This document shows, one piece after another, positions 11,101-17,829 of a DNA stretch of 45,008 nt. The translations under genes were made by a program, and so were the position numbers. The first letter of the stretch is position 1; each line of letters starts with the position of its first letter. The notes beneath the pieces are model-generated. The model did no database searches, was not told the DNA's origin, and saw only the letters and a program-made list of their open reading frames with translations. The stretch lies in assembly GCF_013520865.1 (NCBI RefSeq), contig NZ_JACDXJ010000004.1, positions 1-45,008 on the forward strand, given 5' to 3'. Source of the DNA: Microvirga mediterraneensis. Lineage in GTDB: Bacteria > Pseudomonadota > Alphaproteobacteria > Rhizobiales > Beijerinckiaceae.

Positions 11101-12227
11101 TCAAGAAGTGGCTGAAACGCATCTGGCACGGCGACGATCTCGGCGACGTGAACGGGTTCCAGCGGTTCCTCGGCAAGGTCCGGTCGAACGCCGGCATTTA
11201 TGCGCTCGCCTATCGCTGGACCACGGTGATAACGCAGTTTGCGGGCTTCGGTCCGTCGGTGGCGCGCGTGGGCCTGCGGCCGCTCGCCTCGGCCATGAAA
11301 CAATACTGGATGGCCGGTCCGTCGAATCCGATGGAGGGCGGGCAGAGGAATGCGGTCGAAGAGTTCGTATTCTCGAAATCCTCCGAGATGCGCAACCGCG
11401 CCTCGACCTTGAGCCGCGAGGTGCGCCTCGGACTGGCCAAGGTCCAGGGCGAGGGCGGGGCGCTCGCCGCGGCGCAGCGGTTCGGCTTCATGGGGATCGC
11501 GGTGGCCGACCGGTGGGTGTCGGTGCCGACCTGGCTCGCCGGCTACAACGCCCATCTCGAGCAATTCCCGGCGGACGAGCAGGGCGCGATCGAGGCGGGC
11601 GACCGGGCGGTGCGCCTGTCGCAGGGCACGGGCGGCACCAAGGACGTGTCCTCGCTCCAGGTCGACCCGAATTTCCAGCTGCTCACCATGTTCTACGGGC
11701 CGTTCAACGTCCTGTTCAACAACTTGTGGACCTTGAACCGGGACTTCCGGACGGCCTTCCAGACCCGCGACATGGAGCTCGCCCGCGACGTATTCTGGCG
11801 CGGCCTGTGGTTCGTGGTGGTGCCGGCCGTGATGGCCGACCTGCTGACCGGGCGTGGGCCGGACGACGAGGACAAGGAGGAGAAGGGCCTGCCGGCGGCC
11901 TATGCGTCGTGGGCGGTCTGGAAGGTGGCGCTCTACCCGCTCGCCACGATCCCGCTTCTGCGCGACGCGGCCTCCGCCTTCGACCGCGGCTTCGAGAGCG
12001 ACCCGAACCCGGTTGGGCGCATGCTCGGCGCCGGGTTCAAGGTGGCGACCGAAATCGGCAAGGGATCCGAGGCCAATCCGCGCGTCATCGCCAAGAACAC
12101 GGCGGACGCGGCCGGCATGGCTGTCGGGCTCCCGATCGGGCAGGCGACGACCATCGGCAACAACGCTTGGCGTCATGCGCAGGAGGGGGATCTGCAATGG
12201 ACCGACTTTCTGTTCTCGCGTCGGTAA
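5172..12227 (+). CDS. Giant gp16-like ejection protein / large polyvalent protein with two zincin motifs
   Basis: A 2351-aa protein in the T7 gp16 position, expected to be packed in the head and injected with the DNA. Visible features in order: a charged N-terminus; a glycine-zipper hydrophobic stretch near residues 226-280; a zinc-metallopeptidase motif HEIAH at about 963 within LLHEIAHAIQATEGFAPGG; a second motif HESGH at about 1131 within FLHESGHFFLEV; long charged helical regions; and two hydrophobic segments near 2213-2264. HExxH domains of this style occur in the large polyvalent proteins that phages and plasmids deliver with their DNA. I see no transglycosylase here; it has moved to the neighbouring gene. 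T7 gp16 is about 1300 aa, so this protein is nearly twice as long. A GTG three bases upstream is an alternative start. Confidence 0.8.
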   Translation: MSEFDAFFKEVAQEETEKRRQTSEVTSLGAATTFEPPSGALPALPKIDRPDEFAGFFEEVKQEESAKVSRGLQLAEQHDPETYGKARAIADRDGLMVDFAVANLGALEKRETVSKMRKALEANPGLREWFSSEDNGAVVKLDELERLSGLSWLFQSGGAAFSEGYRQTRLAEIGHAQLYGRATPEMIAEADRIEAQARDEFGADGWFSGAWTSAAQMAPMMIESGIAGFKGAAVGGGTGALIGGVGGAAAGGVGAVPGAAAGLAVGAKAGAAAGAALKAYELESGLAYREFLGFKDEQGNRLDPDAARLAAALSGFVNAGLETFSLGTMLQTVPALKALGLDEATRLFGREGLKEALKRPTFRAAMTAAAKQVGEAGATEITTEMAQEAMTILGGELAKSASDGEFDFLTPGQWAARIGEAGIETAKAMTIMGPLFAAPGFVKDLGAARRSQKTVAIFTQLNEDLKDDGLRERNPQKFKEAFEAATSDAAKTVYVPVERLNELFQSYNVNPADLQFDDFPGAYAEAMATGGDVEMRLSDYATKLAGTDLGNALIPHLRLSPEDMTQAEAEAFNEAWQETRARLMEEDLEALKAESAREAPGQQVFLDIRDKAVAAGRSLDVAEQYATVWQAFFSTLADKTGGDAFQLYQDRGVEIRFAFPEQLSYQSTDDLDLLLDDLRAGREVAVDREKRKALGPSLSTFLRSKGGLQDSGGELRARDVGGTLLAKSGKGMNLDDAALAAWEAGYFPEFGETRPSIDDLLAALDRELGGDSIYTGGRTPDSVDLSTEYLARLDTMGRTLDELGLSVQSLSNETIRQELEAITNRDAEQGALFQFAGVQGAVRLDGAEVPALQEAARMQAQGAYPDEIFEATGWFQGVDGAWRFEIADADATVNVSAFTENRFVGRLGDVLTHDKLFKAYPALADSEVALSLGEKDDGAFYEDTGEIEASAGTPEKLRSILLHEIAHAIQATEGFAPGGNTTMGEIYEGEAVERLQSEVQRLQQRSMLADPTDLMTAKQKLAQAARFEYYRRIAGEVEARNVEAREAERQAGQEPDLPWYTQDVPDGQQIVIVRTDTHGEAMQSVGAPREYFQGKSDLGGPRADKRGSIQFGTGRTIINLFEKADLSTFLHESGHFFLEVTRDMALAENAPQALKDDWQQIKDWLGLTDDKITVDAHEQFARGFEAYLFEGKAPSEALQGAFSRFRAWLTFIYRKITRLNVTVTPEIKAVFDRMLATEEEINAQQNAREFRGWMDQATTGMEDAEFQRYRQLAEAATEQAKADLQARLLADVKRETSREWRENKKAVREEVVDEFSRMPVYQVTHYLRTGQSIAEGVVVPGARMVLDRAYLVDRYGDSVLTRLPRYVPPIYADPATNKRKDVAAVHPDILAEAFGYESGDALVQDLLSAPPMARAITEEVALRMRDRYGDLLNDQARLADEAVAAMHNDKRAEFIETEMRALSRRGGVNNPMPRQVAARMARDIIAAKKIADAQRVGFYTRQEQKAASEAEKAILAGDFKAAAEWKRKQLFAHYLALESRRAKEEVERATRYLNRFGNRKRPASVDPDYLDQIEGLLERYDLRPSTSLRTIERRKALAAFIAEKEAAGEMIAIPQHLRDEAATVSYKDLTVDDLRAVVDSVQNLEHLGKLKNKLILNRKAIDFQNAKDELTAALEANTDRRKDIKGFTPTKWEKLQAQVLSAAATMARIEQVIEWLDGGDINGPWRRMLWKPVADAEAREIALREQVMAPILAVWDTFPKGYLAESHHFPGMGRSLKKSEIFAIALNTGTASNLDRLMKGERLRKGGGVDTQAKLDEALGVLTKQDWDAIQKIWDQINSLWPEASALEKRLTGLEPVKVEAREVVTPHGTYQGGYYPLVYDNAQSVDVSARLMSKEDLQMDPQFARLGREAGYLKSRVEEYSEPLSVNLDVIQRHIEKVVHDITHWEAVKEVNKILMDPQIATAIRDHLGAPFQDEFKKWLKRIWHGDDLGDVNGFQRFLGKVRSNAGIYALAYRWTTVITQFAGFGPSVARVGLRPLASAMKQYWMAGPSNPMEGGQRNAVEEFVFSKSSEMRNRASTLSREVRLGLAKVQGEGGALAAAQRFGFMGIAVADRWVSVPTWLAGYNAHLEQFPADEQGAIEAGDRAVRLSQGTGGTKDVSSLQVDPNFQLLTMFYGPFNVLFNNLWTLNRDFRTAFQTRDMELARDVFWRGLWFVVVPAVMADLLTGRGPDDEDKEEKGLPAAYASWAVWKVALYPLATIPLLRDAASAFDRGFESDPNPVGRMLGAGFKVATEIGKGSEANPRVIAKNTADAAGMAVGLPIGQATTIGNNAWRHAQEGDLQWTDFLFSRR

Positions 12228-12328
12228 TATGTTGAAATATTTGGTGCTGGTAATTCGGTCCTAGATATTCCGGGACAAAGACGCTAAAACTTCATGCGAA
12301 TATGTAACGCATTTTGTGAGGCGTACCG
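12228..12328 (+). promoter_or_regulatory. AT-rich leader upstream of tail fibre
   Basis: A 100-bp non-coding gap with markedly higher AT than the genes around it. It contains GTTGAAATATTTGG near 12231, TAGATA at 12262, and GCGAATATGT at 12296-12305. That last 10-mer recurs at 32654-32663 beside an operator-like repeat. A GTGAGG ribosome-binding site precedes the fibre ATG. A fibre promoter is likely, but no box pair fits consensus spacing well. Confidence 0.35.
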
Positions 12329-14488
12329 ATGACAGTTGCGGTAGGGAACGGCCGGTCGGAGACCTGGAACGCGGACGGGGCGAACCGGAATTGGGACTTC
12401 CCGTTCAAGGCCCTGTCGGCGTCGCACCTCGTCCTGGAGATCGAGGACGCAGCCGGCTCCCTGTCCACGGTCACGTCCGGGTTCACGGTCGCGGGACTCA
12501 ACTCCGACGACGGCGGCACGGTCACCTATCCGATCTCGCCGGCCGCGCCCCTGCCGATTGGAACCAAGATCACCGTCGTGCGGCAGGTTCCGCTCGCGCA
12601 GCCGAACCGCATCGGCAACCAGGGCGGATTCCATGCCGAGACGCACGAGCGCACGTTTGATCTGCTCGCCATGCAAGTGCAGCAGATCTACCAGGAGGGC
12701 ACGGCCCGTGACCTGCGGGCGCCGGTCGGAGACGGGGCAATCGACATGCGCCTGCCGGCCAAGGCGCTGCGGGCCGGCAAGCTCCTGGGGTTCGACGACG
12801 CCGGTAAGCCGCGGGTGACGGCCGATTTCCCGAGTACGATTATCGGCGGCTCGGGAATCCCGTCCGCAGGGGTGGGCGTCAACGGCGACTATTATCTGGA
12901 CGAGGCCACCCTGACGTTCTACGGCCCCAAAACCAGCGGGGCCTGGGGCGCGGGTCGGGCGATCGGCGTCGGTTCGGATCTCTCCTTCAAGACGCGCACG
13001 GCGCCGGCCGGGTTCGGGTCGTATCAGGCTGGGTTCTTCTACAATCCGGATAATGTCTCCTCCTGGACCGATGTGAAAACCTATTCGGTCGAAGGCTTCA
13101 CGGTCGATATCGGCGGCTTCGGCCCGCGCTCCTGGGGGGGATCGGCCATTACTGGCGTTGAGGGCGCGATCAAGGTTCCGGCCAACTCGACTCTGGCCAA
13201 CCACGCAGCGGGCGTGGCCGGCCACGTCACCACGTCATCACCGGTGACGGGATCGCTCGGCTTGTGGGGGATCGGCAACGTGGCCGCCGACGGGTGCATC
13301 GCCTTCGGCGGCAACACCGTGGCGGAGGACAAGGGGTTCAACAACACGAACCTGTGGGGCCTCGAAGTCGACATCAACATGCACAACTCCAACACGATCG
13401 CCCGCGGCATCGACGTGACCGGCGGCGGTCCTGTCGACGGCGGCCAGATCTCGATCGGCTACCGCCTTGGCCCGATGGGCGCGTTCTACAATCCGCCGAA
13501 GCGGTGGAAGTTCGGCTGGCAGTCGACGGACGGCGCGGCAGCGGTTGGGATGGAACTCGGCACGCTGGTGATGAGCGCGGAAAGCCCGTCGCAGGCGATT
13601 CAGTTCCGCCGCCGGACCGGTGGCGTGGCCTCGAACGGCGCGCGCCTTCTGGTGGGGGCGGCGGGCGATATGCAGGTCGACGCCCAGAACTCCAACGGCA
13701 ACGGCCTGTCGCTCGACACGCAGAAAACCACCTTTGCCAACGACCTCCTGTATATGAACGTGGCCCGCGCAGGTTCCACCTCGTTCAACTTCCTGCGGGC
13801 CTTTTCCGGCAACCTGGCCGATGTGGAGATCATGATCCGCGGCGACGGCAGTGTTTTGTCGGACGGGGCCTATTCGGGCGCGGGCGCGGACTATGCCGAG
13901 TATTTCGAATGGGCGGACGGCAACCCCGCAGGGGAGGACCGGCGCGGACTGACCGTGGTGATCGAGAACGGCAAGGTGCGCGGGGCCACGCCCGAGGACG
14001 ACGCTGCGGCGATCGTCGGTGCCGTGTCGACCAACCCCATGGTGGTCGGCGATACCGGCTGGAACCGGTGGACCGAGAAATACCTGCGCGACGCGTGGGG
14101 ATCTTATGTCCTGGAGCCTTACGAGGTCGTGTCCTGGGAGGATCGCAGCGAGATCACGATTCCGGGCCGCACGGTGGTGCGCGACGGTGAGGAACTGCAC
14201 TATCCGGATGAGACCCGCGTCGACATCACGCCGCACAGCTACCCGGTCGACGAAATCCCGGAAGGTGTGACGGTGCCGGACGACGCCGTGCGCTCGACGC
14301 AAGAGCGGCGTGTGCTCAACCCGGACTATGACCCGGAGGCGGAATACACGCCGCGGTCCGAGCGTCCCGAATGGGTGACGATCGGATTGCTCGGCAAGCT
14401 GCGGATCCGCAAGGGTCAGCCGGTGGGCGACCGCTGGCTCAAGCTGCGCGATATCTCTGGGACGGTCGAGGAGTGGCTTGTCCGCTGA
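12329..14488 (+). CDS. Tail fibre with T7-type N-terminus and peptidase G2-like C-terminus
   Basis: A 719-aa receptor-binding fibre. Residues 1-135 resemble the T7 gp17 N-terminal domain that anchors the fibre to the tail: an opening NGRSETWNADGANRNWDFPF-like pattern, the 'hAETHERTFD' turn, then the LLAMQVQQIYQ helix. The middle (about 150-510) is a glycine/asparagine-rich beta region, the presumed receptor-binding shaft. From about 510 to the end the sequence GAGADYAEYFEWADGNPAGE marks an intramolecular-chaperone domain of the peptidase G2 type, which trims itself off after the trimer folds. The mature fibre may therefore be about 510 aa. The 3' end overlaps the convergent acyltransferase gene by 50 bp. 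Host receptor cannot be told from the sequence. Confidence 0.85.
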   Translation: MTVAVGNGRSETWNADGANRNWDFPFKALSASHLVLEIEDAAGSLSTVTSGFTVAGLNSDDGGTVTYPISPAAPLPIGTKITVVRQVPLAQPNRIGNQGGFHAETHERTFDLLAMQVQQIYQEGTARDLRAPVGDGAIDMRLPAKALRAGKLLGFDDAGKPRVTADFPSTIIGGSGIPSAGVGVNGDYYLDEATLTFYGPKTSGAWGAGRAIGVGSDLSFKTRTAPAGFGSYQAGFFYNPDNVSSWTDVKTYSVEGFTVDIGGFGPRSWGGSAITGVEGAIKVPANSTLANHAAGVAGHVTTSSPVTGSLGLWGIGNVAADGCIAFGGNTVAEDKGFNNTNLWGLEVDINMHNSNTIARGIDVTGGGPVDGGQISIGYRLGPMGAFYNPPKRWKFGWQSTDGAAAVGMELGTLVMSAESPSQAIQFRRRTGGVASNGARLLVGAAGDMQVDAQNSNGNGLSLDTQKTTFANDLLYMNVARAGSTSFNFLRAFSGNLADVEIMIRGDGSVLSDGAYSGAGADYAEYFEWADGNPAGEDRRGLTVVIENGKVRGATPEDDAAAIVGAVSTNPMVVGDTGWNRWTEKYLRDAWGSYVLEPYEVVSWEDRSEITIPGRTVVRDGEELHYPDETRVDITPHSYPVDEIPEGVTVPDDAVRSTQERRVLNPDYDPEAEYTPRSERPEWVTIGLLGKLRIRKGQPVGDRWLKLRDISGTVEEWLVR

Positions 14489-15725
14489 CCTGGAAGAACC
14501 GGCCGGCGCGCTCCGACCACCGGAGCGCGCGGCCCTCGGTAAGTCGGGTGAACACCACGGCGATAAGCAGAGCGGCCGGAACGAACGCGGCAAGGGCGGC
14601 GAGCATGGCGCCGGTCGTGCGCCCGAAGTGCTCGAACACCGGCACGAACACCGCCTGCAGGACCGTGCCGTGCACGAGGTAGAGCGGGAACGAGATCAAC
14701 CCGAGAAACGCGCACGCCCGGCTCGACAGGGCCCGGCGCAGCGACGGGCTGCACAGAACTGCGAGCAGCACGAGCACAGCGCCCCAAGCACGCCACAGCG
14801 GGACGGGCAGGAACGGGAACGGCACCCACACATTGGCCCCGAACAGCTTGAAGATCGGCCGCAGGACCGAATGGTTCGCCAGCGTCACCATATCGGTGCC
14901 GGTGAACTGAAGGAGCGCGTTCTGGATCTGCGGGCGCAGGCCGCTCTCCGGCATGCAGCCGAGATACAGGCCGAGGGCGAGTAGCCCATAGCCGGCGATC
15001 TCGATCGGACGCGAGGCGGGCAGGGCGCGGCCAAGTCGGTACAGGAGGACGCCTGTTGGAAACAGGGCGAGGTTCGACTGATACCAGCACAGGGCCAGGA
15101 CAGCACAGATCACAGCGGCTAGGTTCAGTCTTGCCTCGTCGGTGCGGGTCAGGGCACGGGCGAGCGTGAACACGGCAATCAGCAGAACCGAGCCGATGAA
15201 CTCGACCTGCATCGTCCACAGCACGCCGTTATAGGTCCCGCCGTCGATGCCGGTCAGGGTCGCGTGAATGAATGCTTCCCTCAGGCAGAAGGCGAGGCCG
15301 CCGATCACGTTCGAAAGGAACGAGGCATCGGCCGCCATGCCGGGGCGGACCAGACTGTAAGCCGCAAGCGCCGGGAGCGCGATCATGGCGGCCGTGACCA
15401 CCAGGGACAGGAGGTTGGCCGCCGTGATCGGGACGGTGAGCCGGACATAGCGTTTCGCCACCAGGGCCGCGGGGCCGGCAACGGTCCGTGAGAATACGTG
15501 CGCCAGCACGAACCCACTCAGGAGAAAGAAGACCGACACGGCGAAATTGCCGGCGAAGAACAGCAGGAACGGCGAACCGGACAAGGGCACGTCCCACGCG
15601 AACCGGCTGTATCGCGCCTCCCCGAAATACAGGGCCGGGGCCGCATAGATCAGCCCGTGATGGAGAACGACAATGAGCGCGGCCAGGCCGCGCAAGCCGT
15701 CCAGATAGGAAAGCCGCTCTTTCAT
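14439..15725 (-). CDS. Acyltransferase 3 family membrane protein (moron)
   Basis: A 428-aa integral membrane O-acyltransferase of the acyltransferase 3 family, with about ten hydrophobic segments. It opens with the family signature (LSYLDGLRGLAALIVVLHH: Arg after Gly-Leu, then a His pair). Such enzymes acetylate O-antigen or other surface glycans, and phages use them to change the host surface and block superinfection. I chose the ATG just before KERLSYLDG because the family starts there; an upstream TTG and ATG extend the frame by 9 and 24 codons, and a GAGGAAGGA lies near the TTG. It is the only leftward gene in the late region and would be transcribed separately, which fits a lysogenic-conversion cargo gene. 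The substrate is not predictable. Confidence 0.85.
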   Translation of the reverse strand: MKERLSYLDGLRGLAALIVVLHHGLIYAAPALYFGEARYSRFAWDVPLSGSPFLLFFAGNFAVSVFFLLSGFVLAHVFSRTVAGPAALVAKRYVRLTVPITAANLLSLVVTAAMIALPALAAYSLVRPGMAADASFLSNVIGGLAFCLREAFIHATLTGIDGGTYNGVLWTMQVEFIGSVLLIAVFTLARALTRTDEARLNLAAVICAVLALCWYQSNLALFPTGVLLYRLGRALPASRPIEIAGYGLLALGLYLGCMPESGLRPQIQNALLQFTGTDMVTLANHSVLRPIFKLFGANVWVPFPFLPVPLWRAWGAVLVLLAVLCSPSLRRALSSRACAFLGLISFPLYLVHGTVLQAVFVPVFEHFGRTTGAMLAALAAFVPAALLIAVVFTRLTEGRALRWSERAGRFFQVSGQATPRPSQRYRAA

Positions 15726-15803
15726 CAGATTCGTGTCCCGCCACCGTGCCAACAGTCCTTCCTCTATAAACGGGCTTCCGGAGCGGGGGAAGGTCAAAAC
15801 GTC

Positions 15804-15839
15804 ACGTCATATTTTACTCACAATTTACTACGTCATATT
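15804..15839. promoter_or_regulatory. Divergent promoter region with a repeated 10-mer
   Basis: The AT-rich gap between the leftward acyltransferase and the rightward lysis cassette contains ACGTCATATT twice in direct orientation (15804-15813 and 15830-15839), 26 bp apart start to start. Further right, CTGATAATTT near 15861 is a good -10-like sequence for the endolysin. Two spaced direct repeats between divergent genes suggest binding of a transcription factor. No consensus -35 is obvious. Confidence 0.4.
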
Positions 15840-15907
15840 CGGTTTATAGTTCGAAAAATATCTGATAATTTGCCACCAGTTTTGTTGCGTATTTTGGGGT
15901 GGCGCAC

Positions 15908-16711
15908 ATGGCAATCCTGGACCGAGCGAAGTTCTTCGCGGCCGTACGCGGCTCCCTGTTCGGCGGCAAGCTGACCGAAAAGCAGGTGCAGGGCATGGAC
16001 GCCATGCTCGATGCGATCCCGGCCGGGATGGCGCCCGACCACCTGGCGTATTGCTTTGCCACGGCATTTCACGAGACCGGCGCGAAGATGCAGCCGGTCG
16101 TCGAGAATCTGACCTACACCTCGGCGGCCCGGATCCGCGACGTGTGGCCAACCCGCTTCCCCTCGATCGCCTCGGCGCAAATGTATGTGCGAAAGCCGCA
16201 GGAACTGGCCAACAAGGTCTACGGCGCCCGCATGGGCAACCTCGGCGGCAATGACGGCTGGACCTATCGCGGGCGCGGCTTCGCCCAGATCACCGGGCGC
16301 GACAACTACAAGCGCGCGGGCAACATGCTGGGCGTGGATCTCCTGACATTCCCGGAACTGGCGGAGGAGCCGGAGACGGCCGCCGCGATCATGTATTGCG
16401 GGATGGTGAATGGCTGGTTCACCGGCAAGAAGCTGGCGGATTACTTCGAGCGGGGCGTCGCCGCAGACCCCTACAGCGCCCGCAAGATCATCAACGGCCT
16501 GGACGAGGCGGCCAAGATCGCCGGGTATTACCGCGCCTTCGCAGCGGCCCTGAAGGCGGCAGGCTATGTGCCTATGCCCACCATCCCCGTGATCGACGCC
16601 GTGCCGCCACCTCCGGACGTGGAGCCGGTCGAGCCTGTGCCCGCCAAGGTGAGCCTTGCGAACAAGCTTCAGCGCCTCCTCGAGGCGCTCTTTGGAAGGA
16701 AGTCTGCATGA
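15908..16711 (+). CDS. Endolysin, glycoside hydrolase family 19
   Basis: A 267-aa chitinase-like endolysin that cuts peptidoglycan glycan strands at lysis. The GH19 fold is recognised by FATAFHETGAKMQPVVEN, with the catalytic-type Glu in HETG, and by DGWTYRGRGFAQITGRDNYK. A proline/valine-rich tail from about residue 225 is followed by a short basic helix. There is no signal peptide, so export should depend on the downstream holin. The ATG is preferred over a GTG 9 bp upstream because GGGGTGG is well placed before it. The stop overlaps the holin start (ATGA), forming one lysis operon. Confidence 0.9.
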   Translation: MAILDRAKFFAAVRGSLFGGKLTEKQVQGMDAMLDAIPAGMAPDHLAYCFATAFHETGAKMQPVVENLTYTSAARIRDVWPTRFPSIASAQMYVRKPQELANKVYGARMGNLGGNDGWTYRGRGFAQITGRDNYKRAGNMLGVDLLTFPELAEEPETAAAIMYCGMVNGWFTGKKLADYFERGVAADPYSARKIINGLDEAAKIAGYYRAFAAALKAAGYVPMPTIPVIDAVPPPPDVEPVEPVPAKVSLANKLQRLLEALFGRKSA

Positions 16712-17259
16712 TCCCCATCGTTGGTCTGTTGCTGCAATATGCCCCTGAGTTGATCGGGCTCTTTGCGGGCAAGGATGCCGGCGTGGCCGCCGGTCGCGTG
16801 GCCGATGTGGCCAAGGTCGTGTTCGGCACCGACGATCCGCAGAAAGCGCAGGACCAGATCGCGCTTAACCCGGCACTGGCCGAGGCCTTTGCCGAGCAGG
16901 CGCGCTCCGCCCTGGAGGTGTTCCGGTTGGAGATCCAGGATGCGCAGGACGCCCGGCAGCAGACGATCACCCTGGCGCAAACCGGCTCGGCGATCTCGTG
17001 GGGAGCGCCGCTCGTCTCGGTCCTGGTCACGCTGATGTTCGGCGGGGCTCTGTACCTTGTCCTGGCGCAGCCTCTCGCCCTGGATGAGCGGCAGGCGACT
17101 GTCGCCAACATCCTGCTCGGCGTCCTCGGGGCGGCCATGACGCAGGTGATCAATTACTGGCTTGGCAGCTCGTCGGGCTCCAAGCGATCCGGGGATGCCG
17201 TGCGCACCATTGCCGAGCGGGCGATCGCCGAAACCGTCCTGCCGACGAAGGGCCGGTAA
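16708..17259 (+). CDS. Holin of the three-TM gene-transfer-agent type
   Basis: A 183-aa membrane protein that should make the holes that release the endolysin. Hydrophobic segments lie near residues 1-18 (IPIVGLLLQYAPELIGLFAG), 95-117 (APLVSVLVTLMFGGALYLVL) and 130-152 (VANILLGVLGAAMTQVINYW), followed by a small polar loop with SGSKRS. The middle is a charged helix. This arrangement matches the holin family described for gene transfer agent release, which is common in alphaproteobacteria. Its ATG overlaps the endolysin stop by 4 bp. Location beside an endolysin supports the call. Confidence 0.8.
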   Translation: MIPIVGLLLQYAPELIGLFAGKDAGVAAGRVADVAKVVFGTDDPQKAQDQIALNPALAEAFAEQARSALEVFRLEIQDAQDARQQTITLAQTGSAISWGAPLVSVLVTLMFGGALYLVLAQPLALDERQATVANILLGVLGAAMTQVINYWLGSSSGSKRSGDAVRTIAERAIAETVLPTKGR

Positions 17260-17261
17260 GC

Positions 17262-17612
17262 ATGCAGTTCAATTGGGACATCAGCATCTCGACCATCTTC
17301 ATGATCGGCGGGGCGGCCCTGACTGTGATCCGATTCTGGATCGCGGCGGAGCAGAAGGCCCTTGCGGCCGAGAAGGCGGCCAAGGAGGCGAACGAGAGCG
17401 CCGCCAAGGCGCACGAAAAAATCATCGTTCTGCAGGCGGCGCTCAACGCGCACCAGATCACCCAGGCCGAGAGGCTGGTGTCTCGCGAGGTGCTGCGGGA
17501 GGTCGAGGAGCGGCTGAGCGATTCCATTGACGGTCTCGGTACGCGCTTCGAGAAGATGGGTGAGAAGCTCGACGGGTTCATCAAGGAGCTGATCACGCAT
17601 CGTCCGGGATAG
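17262..17612 (+). CDS. TM-anchored coiled-coil protein of the lysis cassette
   Basis: A 116-aa protein with one N-terminal membrane segment (residues about 8-26) followed by a long alanine/glutamate/lysine-rich coiled coil to the C-terminus. It starts 2 bp after the holin stop and ends the lysis operon before a strong terminator. The single N-terminal anchor plus a long helical domain is the layout of inner-membrane spanins, but I see no nested or adjacent lipoprotein partner. It could equally be a holin regulator. The family is not recognised with certainty. Confidence 0.6.
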   Translation: MQFNWDISISTIFMIGGAALTVIRFWIAAEQKALAAEKAAKEANESAAKAHEKIIVLQAALNAHQITQAERLVSREVLREVEERLSDSIDGLGTRFEKMGEKLDGFIKELITHRPG

Positions 17613-17644
17613 CCCGGGGTGTCCTCCTTCACCTCGGTCTAGGG

Positions 17645-17686
17645 AGGCCCGGCGCTCGGTTGGGAGGGTGCCGGACCTCTTTGTTT
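17645..17686 (+). terminator. Rho-independent terminator of the lysis operon
   Basis: A 13-position stem (17645-17657 with 17666-17678) with CCGGC/GCCGG at its core, one mismatch and wobble pairs, closes an 8-nt loop and is followed by CTTTGTTT. It lies 32 bp after the last lysis gene and ends rightward late transcription. Confidence 0.85.
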
Positions 17687-17778
17687 AAGTGACTGATTTT
17701 GCAGGGTCTAGGCAGTGTGCCGGAAGCCTACGCGGGCTTGGCTACGCTGGCACCGATGATCCGCAACTCTGTTTCAGA

Positions 17779-17806
17779 ATTGCGCATAACCGATGTTATG
17801 GAACGG
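17779..17806. other. dif-like candidate XerC/XerD site
   Basis: A 28-bp sequence with 11-6-11 architecture: ATTGCGCATAA, then CCGATG, then TTATGGAACGG. The left arm matches 9 of 11 positions of the E. coli dif XerC arm; the right arm keeps TTATG but matches only 6 of 11. The core is also a near-perfect palindrome (CATAAC-CGAT-GTTATG), so it could instead be an operator or centromere for the adjacent ribbon-helix-helix protein. It sits between convergent operons, 23 bp beyond the partition operon's last stop codon, a typical place for a recombination site. The consensus is known; its use here is inference. Confidence 0.35.
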
Positions 17807-17829
17807 GCCTCTACGCGCGGGCGCGCGCA

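Noticed and set aside
12329..14488. Diversity-generating retroelement acting on the fibre, as in BPP-1
   Set aside because: There is no reverse transcriptase gene and I saw no template copy of the fibre's 3' end elsewhere in the window.
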